Positions 45,489 through 54,763 of a DNA stretch of 64,000 bases are shown piece after piece (position 1 is the stretch's first letter; the number at the start of each line of letters is the position of its first letter). The translations under genes and the position numbers were made by a program. The DNA comes from Desulfosarcina sp. OttesenSCG-928-A07. Lineage in GTDB: Bacteria; Desulfobacterota; Desulfobacteria; Desulfobacterales; Desulfosarcinaceae. The notes under the pieces were generated by a model. That model searched no databases. It saw only the letters and a list, made by a program, of their open reading frames with translations, and was not told where the DNA came from. The stretch is from the NCBI GenBank assembly GCA_030267325.1, contig JAJDJS010000003.1, positions 41,162 to 105,161 of the forward strand, given 5' to 3'.

Positions 45489-46313
45489 CTAGTGGGGAAC
45501 AGGTACGGCGCCGGTTTTTTCGTGTTGCAGATAATTGTCACCGGCTCGTCTGACCCATTCCCGGCTGGAGAGATAATAAATTTTGGTATTGGTTCCCAAG
45601 CGCTCCAACAGACGGAAGGCCCGGGGATTTTTTGATTTGTTGCCGTTTTTCGGGTCAGGCCTCACAATTTGGTGAACCTGATGCTGGGGATTATTCAGAT
45701 CACCAAACACAATGGCGCCGCTCGGACAGGCCTGGGTACAGGCGGTCTGGTAATCTTTTTCCGGAACCACAGTTCGGCCCCTGGCATAGGCTGCGTCCTT
45801 TGCCAGTTGATAACGGTGAAAGCAGAAACTGCACTTTTCCACCACCCCGCGCATCCGGGGCGAAACATTGGGCGTCAAATATTTTTCCATGCCTTCAGGC
45901 CAGACCGGATCCCACCAGTTGAAGTAACGGGCATGGTAGGGGCAGGCGGCCATGCAGTACCGGCATCCGAAGCAACGCGTGTAAATCTGGCTGACAATTC
46001 CTGTTTCGCTGCTGTAGTCGGTGGCAGTTGCCGGACAAACCGAAACACAGGGGCTGTGCCCGCCATGGCCCTCACAGTGCTGACACGGACGGGGCAGATA
46101 ACAGACATCCAGATCCGGATAGGATTTTCCGTTGGTCAGCTTATAGATTCGAAGCCAGGTAATACTGTCCAGCTTGTTGGATTCATCGGCCTTGAAGGGC
46201 ACGTTGTTTTCCGCCATACACGCCACCATGCAGGCACCGCAACCCGTACACCGGTCAAGATCAATGGCCATTGCGTACTTCATGGAAGGATTCTGTTTCC
46301 GTTCCTCTTTCAT
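45489..46313 (-). CDS. qrcC: QrcC, periplasmic iron-sulfur subunit
   Basis: A 274-residue ferredoxin-type protein of the DmsB/PsrB class. The cysteine clusters are CTGCGACMVACMAENNVPF, CQHCEGHGGHSPCVSVCP, CFGCRYCMAACPYHARYF and CSFCFHRYQL with CTQACPSGA later. Together they suit four cubane-type centres. It carries no signal peptide of its own, so it is expected to be exported with QrcB, which has a twin-arginine signal. It passes electrons between the cytochrome QrcA/QrcB side and the quinone site in QrcD. The start follows TGAGGTTCTG. It lies 21 bases after qrcB. Confidence 0.93.
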   Translation of the reverse strand: MKEERKQNPSMKYAMAIDLDRCTGCGACMVACMAENNVPFKADESNKLDSITWLRIYKLTNGKSYPDLDVCYLPRPCQHCEGHGGHSPCVSVCPATATDYSSETGIVSQIYTRCFGCRYCMAACPYHARYFNWWDPVWPEGMEKYLTPNVSPRMRGVVEKCSFCFHRYQLAKDAAYARGRTVVPEKDYQTACTQACPSGAIVFGDLNNPQHQVHQIVRPDPKNGNKSKNPRAFRLLERLGTNTKIYYLSSREWVRRAGDNYLQHEKTGAVPVPH

Positions 46314-46334
46314 CAGAACCTCACATCAGAAAAG

Positions 46335-48500
46335 TTAGGCATTGGAAAGCCTTGCCCGGATACCCCAGGCAACATCATGACCCGATGACGGATCTGCGAC
46401 AGGGCCGATGAGCGCATTGACATTCACCCCTTTTCCCGCCAGGAATTCGTCATAGGCCATATGGCCCAATCCGCTGACCATGGCGATCACCCCCGGCTGG
46501 ATGCCGTGGGAAAGGTGAACCCGTACCCGGGCTTCACCTCTGGGGGTGGTCAGCGTGGCAACGCTGCCTTCCTTCAGGTCCAGTTCTCCGGCTGTCCGGG
46601 GATGGATTTCAACAAACCCGTCTTTTCCCTTAATGACCGTATCCGCCACTGCCTTGATCATGAAGGGCGGGCTGCCCACAGGGCCCGCAGCCACAGAAAG
46701 CGAATCATAGGGAATCAGCATCAGGGGAAAGGCCGAAGCATCGCCCTCTGCCAAAGCCGCCGGAAAATCCACATTTCCGGATTTGAGATTGCCTTTGATC
46801 CGCTTGACCTTGGGGCTTTTCCAGACACCCGTTTCCATGAGGGTTTCCCATTGGGTGGACAAGGTTTTCCGAAGGCAGGTTTCGTAGCTGTCCCAGGGAA
46901 AAGCCTCGGAAATTTCCTTTCCCATTCGGCGGGACAAGGAAATCAGGGTTTGGCCCAGATGCCGGGTGTTGAACTGGGGTGAAACCACCGGCTTGCACAG
47001 TCCGATGATCTGCCCGGTCAGACCGGCGGTAACCGGAACATCGGCATAGCGCTCCAGATACATGTGGTCGGGCAGCAAAAGGTCGGCCATTTGTGCTGTT
47101 TCATCCCAGAAGGAAGAAAAGCTCACAATAAAGGGAACTTGTGAAAAGGCCGATTTGACCGCCTCAGCGTTGTGCAGGGTATGACAGGGGTTTGCCCCTG
47201 CCACCAGAAGCACCTGAAGCGGATAGGGGCTATTTGTCGTGGTAATGGCGTCTGCCAGGTGATGGGCCAGATACTGCGCATCAGCATAGGGCTGGCTTCC
47301 CGCGCCGTCAAAACGAGGCTGGCGAAGACCGGCCACAGCCATTGCATCGGTTTGGGGCAAGCCCCAGGAAATATCGTCGGCTTCCCGGAAAAGCCACATG
47401 CCCCCGTCTTGGTTGATGTTGTTGACCAAGAGATTTAAGAGGTAAACCGCTGCGGTATCGCGCAGGCTTTCGGGGTTTTGCGCCTTTCCCCGTCCGCACA
47501 GGGCCAGGGGCCGCTGGGCACGGGAAAAACCGTCAGCGATATCCATCAGGGTTTCAACACTGATGCCGGTGGTCCGGGCCACAGCTTCGGGCGCGTATTT
47601 TTTCATGATATGCCGCTGGTCCAGCATGTCTGCCACGCTTCCGGAAGCCTTGCCCTGGGACAGCAAAATGGCGGCGATTCCCAAGGCCAGATCCGCTTCT
47701 GTGCCCGGTGCAACAGGCACCCAGCGCGTTGCCTTGGCCGCAGTGTTGGAAAAACGGGGTTCCACCTGAACCACGGTGATGCCGTTTGGATGCCATTTTC
47801 CGGCTGCCCGGATCATGCGAACCGGAGAGCGCCAGCCATCGACCAGGCCGCTGCCGAAACTCAGGATATAATCGGCATTTTCAATATCAAACCCGGTCCG
47901 GCCCGAAGCGCCGAAAAGGGTTTTCACAGCCAGCGCTTCGGTTTCCTGAAAGGCGGGCATACAGATAAAATTGGGAGAGCCGTAGACGGTCATAAAACGC
48001 TTGAAAAGGGCGGGAACGGTTCCCTGATCAGCTCCGGAAAGGGCGGCCACGGTGTGGGCTTCGTGCCGGTTCCGGATCTCACCGAGTTTTCCGGCCAAGA
48101 TGCCCAAGGCCTCGGACCATGAAATCCGCTGCCACTTACCTTCTCCGCGCTTTCCGACCCGTTTCATGGGAGACTTGATGCGGGTGGGACCGTAAAGGAG
48201 CTGAAGTCCGGACAGTCCCAGCATGCAGATGCCGCCGTCATTGACCGGATGTCCTTTTGTCCCTTCAATTTTGACGGCCCTGGAATCTACTTTACGAACC
48301 GTAATGCCGCATCCGCCGGGACACAGGGTACAGGTGGTATCCGCAAAGCTCACGCCTCCGTCCGGTGGAACCGGTGTCCATGGCCACATCTGGGTCCAGA
48401 TGGAAGAATCATCCGTCAGTTTCCACGGCAATGGCGACAGGGCGGTTCCAGCAGCACCACCGATGACAAACGCCAGGAAACTTCTTCTGTCAACTTTCAT
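46335..48500 (-). CDS. qrcB: QrcB, molybdopterin-oxidoreductase-like subunit
   Basis: A 721-residue protein of the molybdopterin oxidoreductase superfamily. It begins with a twin-arginine-like signal (DRRSFLAFVIGG), then the iron-sulfur motif CTLCPGGCGITV with the fourth cysteine in GGICMLG. In the studied complex of Desulfovibrio this subunit does not bind molybdenum and acts as a structural and electron-relay part; that is from the literature, not visible here. The C-terminal domain (LKEGSVATLTTPRGEARVRV) is the usual dinucleotide-binding fold. It is exported, so QrcC is likely carried along. The start follows GTGAGGGACAATTC. Confidence 0.93.
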   Translation of the reverse strand: MKVDRRSFLAFVIGGAAGTALSPLPWKLTDDSSIWTQMWPWTPVPPDGGVSFADTTCTLCPGGCGITVRKVDSRAVKIEGTKGHPVNDGGICMLGLSGLQLLYGPTRIKSPMKRVGKRGEGKWQRISWSEALGILAGKLGEIRNRHEAHTVAALSGADQGTVPALFKRFMTVYGSPNFICMPAFQETEALAVKTLFGASGRTGFDIENADYILSFGSGLVDGWRSPVRMIRAAGKWHPNGITVVQVEPRFSNTAAKATRWVPVAPGTEADLALGIAAILLSQGKASGSVADMLDQRHIMKKYAPEAVARTTGISVETLMDIADGFSRAQRPLALCGRGKAQNPESLRDTAAVYLLNLLVNNINQDGGMWLFREADDISWGLPQTDAMAVAGLRQPRFDGAGSQPYADAQYLAHHLADAITTTNSPYPLQVLLVAGANPCHTLHNAEAVKSAFSQVPFIVSFSSFWDETAQMADLLLPDHMYLERYADVPVTAGLTGQIIGLCKPVVSPQFNTRHLGQTLISLSRRMGKEISEAFPWDSYETCLRKTLSTQWETLMETGVWKSPKVKRIKGNLKSGNVDFPAALAEGDASAFPLMLIPYDSLSVAAGPVGSPPFMIKAVADTVIKGKDGFVEIHPRTAGELDLKEGSVATLTTPRGEARVRVHLSHGIQPGVIAMVSGLGHMAYDEFLAGKGVNVNALIGPVADPSSGHDVAWGIRARLSNA

Positions 48501-48525
48501 GAATTGTCCCTCACCTTATATTCAG

Positions 48526-48550
48526 CGTCGGCGTTGCTTCAGCGCCGACG
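48526..48550 (-). promoter_or_regulatory. Intercistronic hairpin between qrcA and qrcB
   Basis: CGTCGGCG (48526-48533) and CGCCGACG (48543-48550) form a perfect 8-bp GC-rich stem with a 9-base loop, 25 bases after the qrcA stop. No T-run follows on the minus strand. It could set a different mRNA stability for qrcA than for qrcBCD, or lower readthrough. Confidence 0.55.
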
Positions 48551-48575
48551 GGTGACCGCTTGCCGGAACCGGCTG

Positions 48576-49280
48576 TTATTTGTGACAGACAAAACAGGCG
48601 TCGCGTCCGGTCTGAACGCTGGAGATATGGCCTGCTCCGGAATTTTTGTGGCATTCGGCGCAATCACTCATTTTCATGCGGTCCCACGTGTTCTGCTTGA
48701 TACCAGCGATATTTTTCCCCCAGATATCCCGGCTGTAACCGGTGATCCGGTTGTATTCATACGGACGGGCGGATTCTGAGGTGCCGATGTCGCCGTGGCA
48801 GGTCACGCAATCCATCCGGGCAGCAAGCACATGGGCGGCGTGGGAAAAGAACACGCAGTCGGGCTGGCGCGCATAGGAAAACCAGGGGACTTCCCGGTTT
48901 TTCCATACATAAGACGCCACGAATTCCGCCTCTTCGGCACTCTGTCCGACCATCTCGTCGTGGCAGGATGTGCATTGGGCCAGTTTGGGGATCCCTGAGA
49001 AACTGCCGTCTTCCCGGAAAAAGTGACAACTTTGGCATCCATTGTCGACCTCTTCCATGTGAAGGGCGTGATTGAAATTAAAGGGCTGTTCTTTCTGGGA
49101 GTAGAGGAGGGAGGGAAAAACAACCCATCCCAATACCATAAAGGCCGCAAAACCGAAGATGAAAAACAGGATGATGGAACCCGCGGCATCAGCTCTGTTT
49201 TCGACGGACGGCCCGGTTGCCTTATCATCCGCCACATGGGGGGGCTTTTCGTTCGAGGTATCCCCGTCTGAAGTGCGCAT
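48576..49280 (-). CDS. qrcA: QrcA, membrane-anchored multihaem cytochrome c
   Basis: A 234-residue cytochrome with one N-terminal membrane anchor (about residues 32-55, IILFFIFGFAAFMVLGWVVF) and a periplasmic domain. Five CxxCH haem sites are visible: CQSCH, CTSCH, CVTCH, CAECH and CFVCH. The Desulfovibrio subunit is reported to hold six haems, so one site may be unusual here; CVFFSH is the only other cysteine-histidine pair. It accepts electrons from periplasmic type I cytochrome c3 that is reduced by hydrogenases or formate dehydrogenases. The start at 49280 has GGAG 5 bases upstream; a longer in-frame start is unlikely. It is the first gene of the operon. Confidence 0.9.
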   Translation of the reverse strand: MRTSDGDTSNEKPPHVADDKATGPSVENRADAAGSIILFFIFGFAAFMVLGWVVFPSLLYSQKEQPFNFNHALHMEEVDNGCQSCHFFREDGSFSGIPKLAQCTSCHDEMVGQSAEEAEFVASYVWKNREVPWFSYARQPDCVFFSHAAHVLAARMDCVTCHGDIGTSESARPYEYNRITGYSRDIWGKNIAGIKQNTWDRMKMSDCAECHKNSGAGHISSVQTGRDACFVCHK

Positions 49281-49469
49281 AGATTCTCCGTCAACCGATA
49301 GTGTAATGGCTTTCAAAACCACCCCCAACGGGGGCTTATCTCTCACCGGCTTCCACCCACCGCCTCTATCGAAAACATGCCGGAGGACCACCGATACGTT
49401 AGGATCAGTTGTGTCAAACGGGACAGATCCCGCCAATCAGGCAAAAAAGAAGGAAGGCAGAATTGACTT

Positions 49470-49498
49470 TCAGTACCCAGAGAACCTTTTTTTGTCAA
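49470..49498 (-). promoter_or_regulatory. Possible qrc operon promoter
   Basis: On the minus strand TTGACA (49493-49498) is followed after 17 bases by TACTGA (49470-49475). The -35 box is perfect and the -10 box poor, as in promoters needing an activator. It would give a leader of about 180 bases ahead of qrcA. Confidence 0.35.
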
Positions 49499-49611
49499 GA
49501 AAAAATGCTTGATAACAAGCTGTTGGAAAGTGTCCGCCCATGGGTATCGACATGTTTTTTGCGGGGTTGAAAACGTTTTCCCCCCGCGCCGACCGCCCGT
49601 CAGAAAGTCCC

Positions 49612-49632
49612 CCGGACAGGGTTTCTGTCCGG
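49612..49632. other. Hairpin in the qrcA/ABC-exporter intergenic region
   Basis: CCGGACAG (49612-49619) and CTGTCCGG (49625-49632) form a perfect 8-bp stem with a 5-base loop. It sits about 35 bases ahead of the promoter of the ABC operon. The whole gap (49281-49823) is about 540 bases long. Apart from this hairpin and the two promoters I see no gene in it. Confidence 0.5.
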
Positions 49633-49665
49633 CACCTTACGGGCCGCGCCGGAAAACGATCAGGC

Positions 49666-49693
49666 TTGACATCTGGATGCGAAAAGGTATTGT
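49666..49693 (+). promoter_or_regulatory. Sigma-70-type promoter of the Gld-like ABC operon
   Basis: TTGACA (49666-49671), 16 bases, then TATTGT (49688-49693). It is one of the best promoter matches in the window. It lies 130 bases ahead of the ATPase start and points into the ABC transporter, GldG-like and DUF4340 genes. Confidence 0.6.
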
Positions 49694-49823
49694 TTGTTCG
49701 CTTTATTCTCTATTTTATCCTGTATTGGGCTTGGAGTTGATCCAGTCCGCACGCCTAAGACCGCTTACCGGCGATGCCAGGGTTTTGCATCCAGCCCAAA
49801 AAATCGGAGAAAGTGTTGGATTC

Positions 49824-50771
49824 ATGATTGAAGTCCGTCATCTCACCAAACAATTCGGCCATCATCTGGCTGTGAACGACATTTCCTTCAGCGTCGAAAA
49901 ACGGGAAATTCTGGCTTTTCTGGGGCCCAACGGCGCCGGAAAATCAACCACCATGCGGATGATCACCGGTTTTTTCCCGCCCACGGGCGGAACCGTGATC
50001 ATCGACGGCAACGATATTCGGACAGATTCCCTCGCCGCCCGGCAAAAAATGGGGTATTTACCTGAAAATGCACCGGTTTATCCGGATATGCGCGTTACCG
50101 CCTATCTGAACTTCTGCGCGGAAATACGGGGACTGACCGGCCGTTCACGGCGCGACCGGGTGGCGGAAACCCTTGAGCGCTGTTTTCTGACCCATGTCCG
50201 GGATCAGACCGTAAGCACCCTGTCCAAGGGATACAAACAACGGGTCTGCTTTGCCCAGAGCATTCTCCACGACCCCGACTATCTCATCCTGGACGAGCCC
50301 ACCGACGGGCTTGACCCCAATCAGAAACACGAAGTTCGGCAGATGATCCGCGAGATGAGCCCTTCCAAGGCCATTATTTTTTCCACCCATATTCTGGATG
50401 AAGTGGAAACGGTGTGTAGCCGGGCCATCATCATTGCAGATGGAAAAGTGGTGGCCGATGACACGCCCGGTGGACTAAAACGCCGGTCAAGCCTTCACGG
50501 CACCATTTTGCTGACAGCGGCCGGCCCCCTTCCCGACGATATCTGTCCGTATTTTGAAAAAATCACAGGTGTGAGCCAGGTGGCCATCGTGGACACGGAA
50601 CAGGGCCGGTTCACCTTGCGCATTTTCCCTGATGATCCGGAAACATCCTGCATCAACCGTATCCTTACCGCCGCCAACTGGAAAAACATCGATATTTTGT
50701 CGGTCTCTGTTGAAGAAGGGCGGCTGGACGAGGTGTTCCGTCAGATCACGGCAGACCCTGAAGACGCCTGA
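49824..50771 (+). CDS. ABC transporter ATPase, GldA-like
   Basis: A 315-residue ATPase of the ABC-2 exporter group. Walker A is LGPNGAGKSTTMRMITGFFP, the signature is LSKGYKQRVCFAQSIL, Walker B LILDEPTDGLDPNQKHEVRQ and the switch histidine is in FSTHILDEVE. A C-terminal regulatory domain of about 90 residues follows. The next two genes encode the permease and a GldG-like protein, the layout of the gldAFG set. In Bacteroidota that set is tied to gliding, but in Desulfobacterota its substrate is unknown. The start at 49824 has a weak ribosome-binding site; the in-frame extension upstream is not conserved-looking. Confidence 0.9.
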   Translation: MIEVRHLTKQFGHHLAVNDISFSVEKREILAFLGPNGAGKSTTMRMITGFFPPTGGTVIIDGNDIRTDSLAARQKMGYLPENAPVYPDMRVTAYLNFCAEIRGLTGRSRRDRVAETLERCFLTHVRDQTVSTLSKGYKQRVCFAQSILHDPDYLILDEPTDGLDPNQKHEVRQMIREMSPSKAIIFSTHILDEVETVCSRAIIIADGKVVADDTPGGLKRRSSLHGTILLTAAGPLPDDICPYFEKITGVSQVAIVDTEQGRFTLRIFPDDPETSCINRILTAANWKNIDILSVSVEEGRLDEVFRQITADPEDA

Positions 50772-50852
50772 GCCGTCTGTTCTTACGGCAAAATCGACCC
50801 CGACAACATTGAACAACACCCCTTTTTGCTTGTATTATTTATGGAGACACGC

Positions 50853-51608
50853 ATGCACCCCAAAGGCAATTTTGTCCGTATCCTCTGGGCCATCATGAAA
50901 CGGGAACTTGCCGGATACTTCGGCTCTCCGGTGGCCTATGTGTTTCTTGTCATTTTCCTTTTGCTTTCCGGTTTTTTTACATTTTATCTCAGCCGGTTTT
51001 TTGAGGCCGGGCAGGCGGATCTCCAGGGATTTTTCCAGTGGCACCCGTGGCTGTTCATGTTTCTGGTGCCGGCGGTGGCCATGCGCCTGTGGGCTGAAGA
51101 AAGGCGGCTGGGAACCCTGGAGCTGCTGTTCACCTTTCCGGTGACCCCAACCGAGGCGATCCTGGGAAAATTTCTGGCAGCCTGGTGTTTTATCGGCATC
51201 GCCCTTTTTCTGACCTTTCCCCTGGTGCTCACCACCTTGTATCTGGGCAGCCCGGATCTGGGCGTGACGTTTTGTGCTTATGTCGGCTCTTTTCTCATGG
51301 CAGGGGTGTTTTTGAGTGTGGGCAGCATGACGTCGGCCCTCACCCGAAGCCAGGTCGTGAGTTTCATCCTGGCGGTGGTGATCTGCCTGTTCCTGATTCT
51401 TGCCGGATTTCCGCCCATCATCCAGATGTTTTCCGGATGGGCGCCCCTGTGGCTGGTGGACGGCGTCGCCTCCATCAGCGTGATCACCCATTTTGCCGCC
51501 ATTTCAAGGGGCGTTCTGGATCTGCGGGATATTCTGTATTACCTGTCGGTCATGGGCTTCATGATTGTGGTAAACGGCGTGATCCTGCAAAACCGGGAAT
51601 CCGCATAA
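50853..51608 (+). CDS. ABC-2 type permease, GldF-like
   Basis: A 251-residue membrane protein with six hydrophobic helices. IMKRELAGYFGSPVAYVFLV near the N-terminus is the landmark of the GldF/NosY-like permease group. WAEERRLGTLELLFTFPVT is the cytoplasmic loop that contacts the ATPase. The start at 50853 follows GGAGACACGC; two in-frame starts just upstream lack this. It lies 82 bases after the ATPase gene and 13 before the GldG-like gene, so an operon is likely. Confidence 0.9.
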   Translation: MHPKGNFVRILWAIMKRELAGYFGSPVAYVFLVIFLLLSGFFTFYLSRFFEAGQADLQGFFQWHPWLFMFLVPAVAMRLWAEERRLGTLELLFTFPVTPTEAILGKFLAAWCFIGIALFLTFPLVLTTLYLGSPDLGVTFCAYVGSFLMAGVFLSVGSMTSALTRSQVVSFILAVVICLFLILAGFPPIIQMFSGWAPLWLVDGVASISVITHFAAISRGVLDLRDILYYLSVMGFMIVVNGVILQNRESA

Positions 51609-51621
51609 GGAGAAAGACCCC

Positions 51622-53469
51622 ATGGAGACCACAAAAAAGAACCGTCGCATAACCTTTTTTTCCATTGGCAGCGCAGTCCTGGTGCTGGTGATGCTGATCC
51701 TGGTCAATCTGCTTTTTGCCCGGACCACCGTGCGCTGGGACACCACCCAAGGAAAACTTTACTCCCTTTCAAAAGGCACGAAGACCCTTCTTTCCCAAAT
51801 GGACCAGGACGTGGTGATCAAGGTTTTCTACAGCCGCCATGTGGTTAATTTTCCGCCCCAAATCAAAATCTTTGCCCAGCGGGTGATGGATTTTCTGGCG
51901 GAATACGAGCAGTACGGAAAAGGACGGATCCGCGTAGAGCTTTACGACCCCATACCGGATTCCGAAGAAGAGGAATGGGCCATCCGGTACGGCATCAAGG
52001 GGTTGCAACTGCCAACCGGCGAATCTGTCTACCTGGGGCTGGTGGCCCTTTGCGCGGACCAGGAAGCAGCGCTGCCCTTTCTGGATCCGTCCCAGGAGAC
52101 CCGTCTGGAATATGACCTCACCCGGTTGATTTCCCAGGTCCAACGCGCCGACCGGTTGAAAATCGCCATTTACAGCGAACTTCCTGTGTTTGGCGGGGGC
52201 ATGGTGGGATTTCAGCAGAATGCAAAACCCTGGTTTTTTATTCAGGAATTGGAAAAAACCTACGATCTGGTCCAGATTCAGGACACAACCGACGCCATTG
52301 ATCCGGACATTCCATTGCTGATTTTAATTCATCCCAGCGTCATGTCCGATACCCTTTCTTATGCAGTGGACCAGTATGTGCTGGGCGGCGGAAATGCCAT
52401 TGTGTTTGCCGACCCCCTGTCGGTCATGGAACCGCCCAGTTACATGGGCGTGACCCGCAGTTCTATCCCGGACGCCTTGTTTAAGGCATGGGGCATCACC
52501 CTTCCCAAGGGAAAGGCGGTGGCTGACTACACCTATGCCTCCCGGCTCCGAAATCCGGAAAACCAGATGGAGGATAACCCCATGTGGCTTTCCGTCCAAA
52601 AGGAAGGGTTCAACAGCGACCAGATGATTACCGCCAATCTGGAATTCATGTTGTTTCCGGTTGCCGGCGCCATTGAAGCCCTGCCCGACGCCACAACAAC
52701 CCTGGAACCCCTGGTTCAATCCTCGACCAACGTCATGATGGAAGATGCCGCCCAATCCAAAAATCCCGATGCCCTGCGGCACACCTTCAAACCGTCAGGA
52801 CAAGTGAAAAACCTGGTGGTCCGCCTGTCCGGCACCTTCCATACCGCATTTCCCGACGGTCCTCCCCAAACCGATGAAGAATCCGATGCCCAAAAGGCCC
52901 CAGCACCCCAAAAAGGGCTTGAATCCGGCTCCGAAGCCTCCATCATTGTGGTGGCGGACAGCGATCTTTTATACGACGACTATTACCTGACCGAACAGAA
53001 CTTTATGGGATTTGCCCTGTCTGCGGTTTTCAACGACAATCTCAATTTCCTCCTCAACAGCTGCGAAATGCTCACCGGCAATCCCGCGCTGATCAACATC
53101 CGTTCACGCGGCGGATTTGAGCGGCCCTTTACCCGGGTTGCCGAACTGGAGCGAAAAGCTCAGGACCAGTGGCTGGACAGAGAACAGGCCCTGATCCGTC
53201 AGGTGGAGGAAACCAACCAGAAACTACAGATTCTGGAGCAGCAGAAGGATGCCTCCCAAAAGACGATTCTGAGTGAAGCCCAGGAACACGCCATTTCCCA
53301 GTTTCAGGATGAAAAGATCCGGATCAACAAAGAACTCAAGGAAGTGCGGCGAAACCTGCGGGCAGACATCGACCGGCTGGGAACCACCGTGAAGTTCATC
53401 AATATTTTTCTGATGCCCCTTCTCATCGGCATCGGCGGCGGTCTTTTTGCAATTATGCGAAAAAAATAA
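51622..53469 (+). CDS. GldG-like ABC-associated membrane protein
   Basis: A 615-residue protein with one membrane helix near each end (about 12-33 and 590-610). The large domain between has the GldG/DUF7088-type start WDTTQGKLYSLSKGTKTLLS and a middle part like ABC-type uncharacterised Gld proteins (VIVVADSDLLYDDYYLTEQN). A coiled coil of about 60 residues lies at 510-575, rich in Gln, Glu and Lys. It probably couples the ABC exporter to something outside the membrane. The following gene carries DUF4340, a common partner. The ribosome-binding site is AAGGAGAAAGACCCC. Confidence 0.87.
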   Translation: METTKKNRRITFFSIGSAVLVLVMLILVNLLFARTTVRWDTTQGKLYSLSKGTKTLLSQMDQDVVIKVFYSRHVVNFPPQIKIFAQRVMDFLAEYEQYGKGRIRVELYDPIPDSEEEEWAIRYGIKGLQLPTGESVYLGLVALCADQEAALPFLDPSQETRLEYDLTRLISQVQRADRLKIAIYSELPVFGGGMVGFQQNAKPWFFIQELEKTYDLVQIQDTTDAIDPDIPLLILIHPSVMSDTLSYAVDQYVLGGGNAIVFADPLSVMEPPSYMGVTRSSIPDALFKAWGITLPKGKAVADYTYASRLRNPENQMEDNPMWLSVQKEGFNSDQMITANLEFMLFPVAGAIEALPDATTTLEPLVQSSTNVMMEDAAQSKNPDALRHTFKPSGQVKNLVVRLSGTFHTAFPDGPPQTDEESDAQKAPAPQKGLESGSEASIIVVADSDLLYDDYYLTEQNFMGFALSAVFNDNLNFLLNSCEMLTGNPALINIRSRGGFERPFTRVAELERKAQDQWLDREQALIRQVEETNQKLQILEQQKDASQKTILSEAQEHAISQFQDEKIRINKELKEVRRNLRADIDRLGTTVKFINIFLMPLLIGIGGGLFAIMRKK

Positions 53470-53485
53470 AGGGAAAGGGTCCATC

Positions 53486-54736
53486 ATGAAAGGCAGAAGG
53501 CTTCTGGTCCTTCTCGGCATTACGGCCGTTCTGGTTGTCCTGGTTGTCCTTCGGTTGGGAGACAAAACACCCGACAGGGGTAAAATCAAAATGGGAGACC
53601 GGCTGTTTGCCGATCTGCCGGTCAATGCGGTGGCATCTATTCAGATTTCAGACGGGGACCATCAGGCCACCCTCAAAAAGGAAAAAGCCGGATGGCAGGT
53701 GGAAGAACGGTACGGGTATCCGGCCGACTTTGATGCTATCCGGGATCTGGTGATGACTTTTTCCCGGATGAAAATCGGACGGGACTTTACCCCCACACCC
53801 GAAGGTCTGGCGCGTCTTTCCCTCTTGCCGCCCTCATCTGAACCCCCCGAAGGCCGGGGCATCGGCCTGATACTGACGGATACGACGGGAAAAACCCTGG
53901 TGGACGTCATCGTGGGAAAGACCCGGACACCCGGCGATCACCGGAGCGGACAATACCTGAAACATGCGACGGAAAACACGGTGTTTCTCGTTGACGGCGG
54001 TTTTTATGTGCTGAAGGCCGCGCCCGAAGTATGGCTGAAAAGTGAGATCCTGAAGATCGGCGCACATGACGTAATGACCGTCACCGCCTATGGCGCGGAC
54101 TCCCAGGACCCTGTGTACACCCTTTCCTGGCCGGAAAAAGGCGGGCCAGCCCGGATGACACCGGTTCCCCGGGAAAAAGCGGCAAACCCTGAAAAACTGG
54201 AGCAGGTGTTTGAGGCATTGGGGCCGCTGGTTCTTGACGATGTCCGGAAAGATACCGGATCAACCGCAGCCACCACACCGCCGGCCAAAACCCCGTACTT
54301 GGTCTACCGCCTTTATGACGGCCGGGAAATAACGGTTTTCCCAAAGGTTGAAAAAGGTGATGCCGGCGATCCCCGGTACACGGTCCGGATCAGGGTTGAC
54401 ACATCAAAAGCCGCCCTTCCCGCTGGTGCCGAACCCCAGACAGCACCAGACGCCGCATCCGACACAGATCCTGCCGCCCTGGTTTCAAAACCAGCAGATG
54501 GCGACGCCGCAAAGCCTGAAAATCGTTCTGCCGGCCCGGATGCAAACACACCAGATGATCAGAATTCGGACGCGATAGCAGATCCTGTTCCTCCGCAAAT
54601 TGATCCAATGATCGAAAACTGGGTGTTCATCCTGAAAAAATGGCAATATGATAATCTGGTGACAGATCCGGAACAGCTGCTGCTTCCTGCGGAAGATAAA
54701 AAACCTGCCGGAATAGAAGCGACTCACGCACAATAA
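53486..54736 (+). CDS. DUF4340 protein
   Basis: A 416-residue protein with an N-terminal membrane anchor (GITAVLVVLVVLRLG). Repeated DUF4340-type beta units follow (SIQISDGDHQATLKKEKAGW; VDVIVGKTRTPGD; QYLKHATENTVFLVDGGF). Residues about 320-380 are an Ala-, Asp- and Pro-rich spacer with many threonines and little fold. The function is unknown; it regularly follows GldG-like genes in Desulfobacterota and other phyla and may be part of the exporter. The start at 53486 follows AAAGGGAAAGGGTCC. It ends the operon, or continues into the DsrE-like gene 27 bases on. Confidence 0.85.
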   Translation: MKGRRLLVLLGITAVLVVLVVLRLGDKTPDRGKIKMGDRLFADLPVNAVASIQISDGDHQATLKKEKAGWQVEERYGYPADFDAIRDLVMTFSRMKIGRDFTPTPEGLARLSLLPPSSEPPEGRGIGLILTDTTGKTLVDVIVGKTRTPGDHRSGQYLKHATENTVFLVDGGFYVLKAAPEVWLKSEILKIGAHDVMTVTAYGADSQDPVYTLSWPEKGGPARMTPVPREKAANPEKLEQVFEALGPLVLDDVRKDTGSTAATTPPAKTPYLVYRLYDGREITVFPKVEKGDAGDPRYTVRIRVDTSKAALPAGAEPQTAPDAASDTDPAALVSKPADGDAAKPENRSAGPDANTPDDQNSDAIADPVPPQIDPMIENWVFILKKWQYDNLVTDPEQLLLPAEDKKPAGIEATHAQ

Positions 54737-54763
54737 ACACATTGCTGAAAAGAAAGGCCTTCC

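Noticed and set aside
44141..49280. Alternative reading of the operon as alternative complex III or a polysulfide reductase
   Set aside because: The order multihaem cytochrome, twin-arginine molybdopterin-like protein, four-cluster ferredoxin and NrfD protein matches Qrc best. Polysulfide reductase lacks the cytochrome, and alternative complex III has further subunits.
49509..49823. In-frame upstream extension of the GldA-like ATPase (105 codons)
   Set aside because: Composition is unlike a protein, the promoter lies within it, and ABC ATPases of this type begin at the MIEVRHL start.
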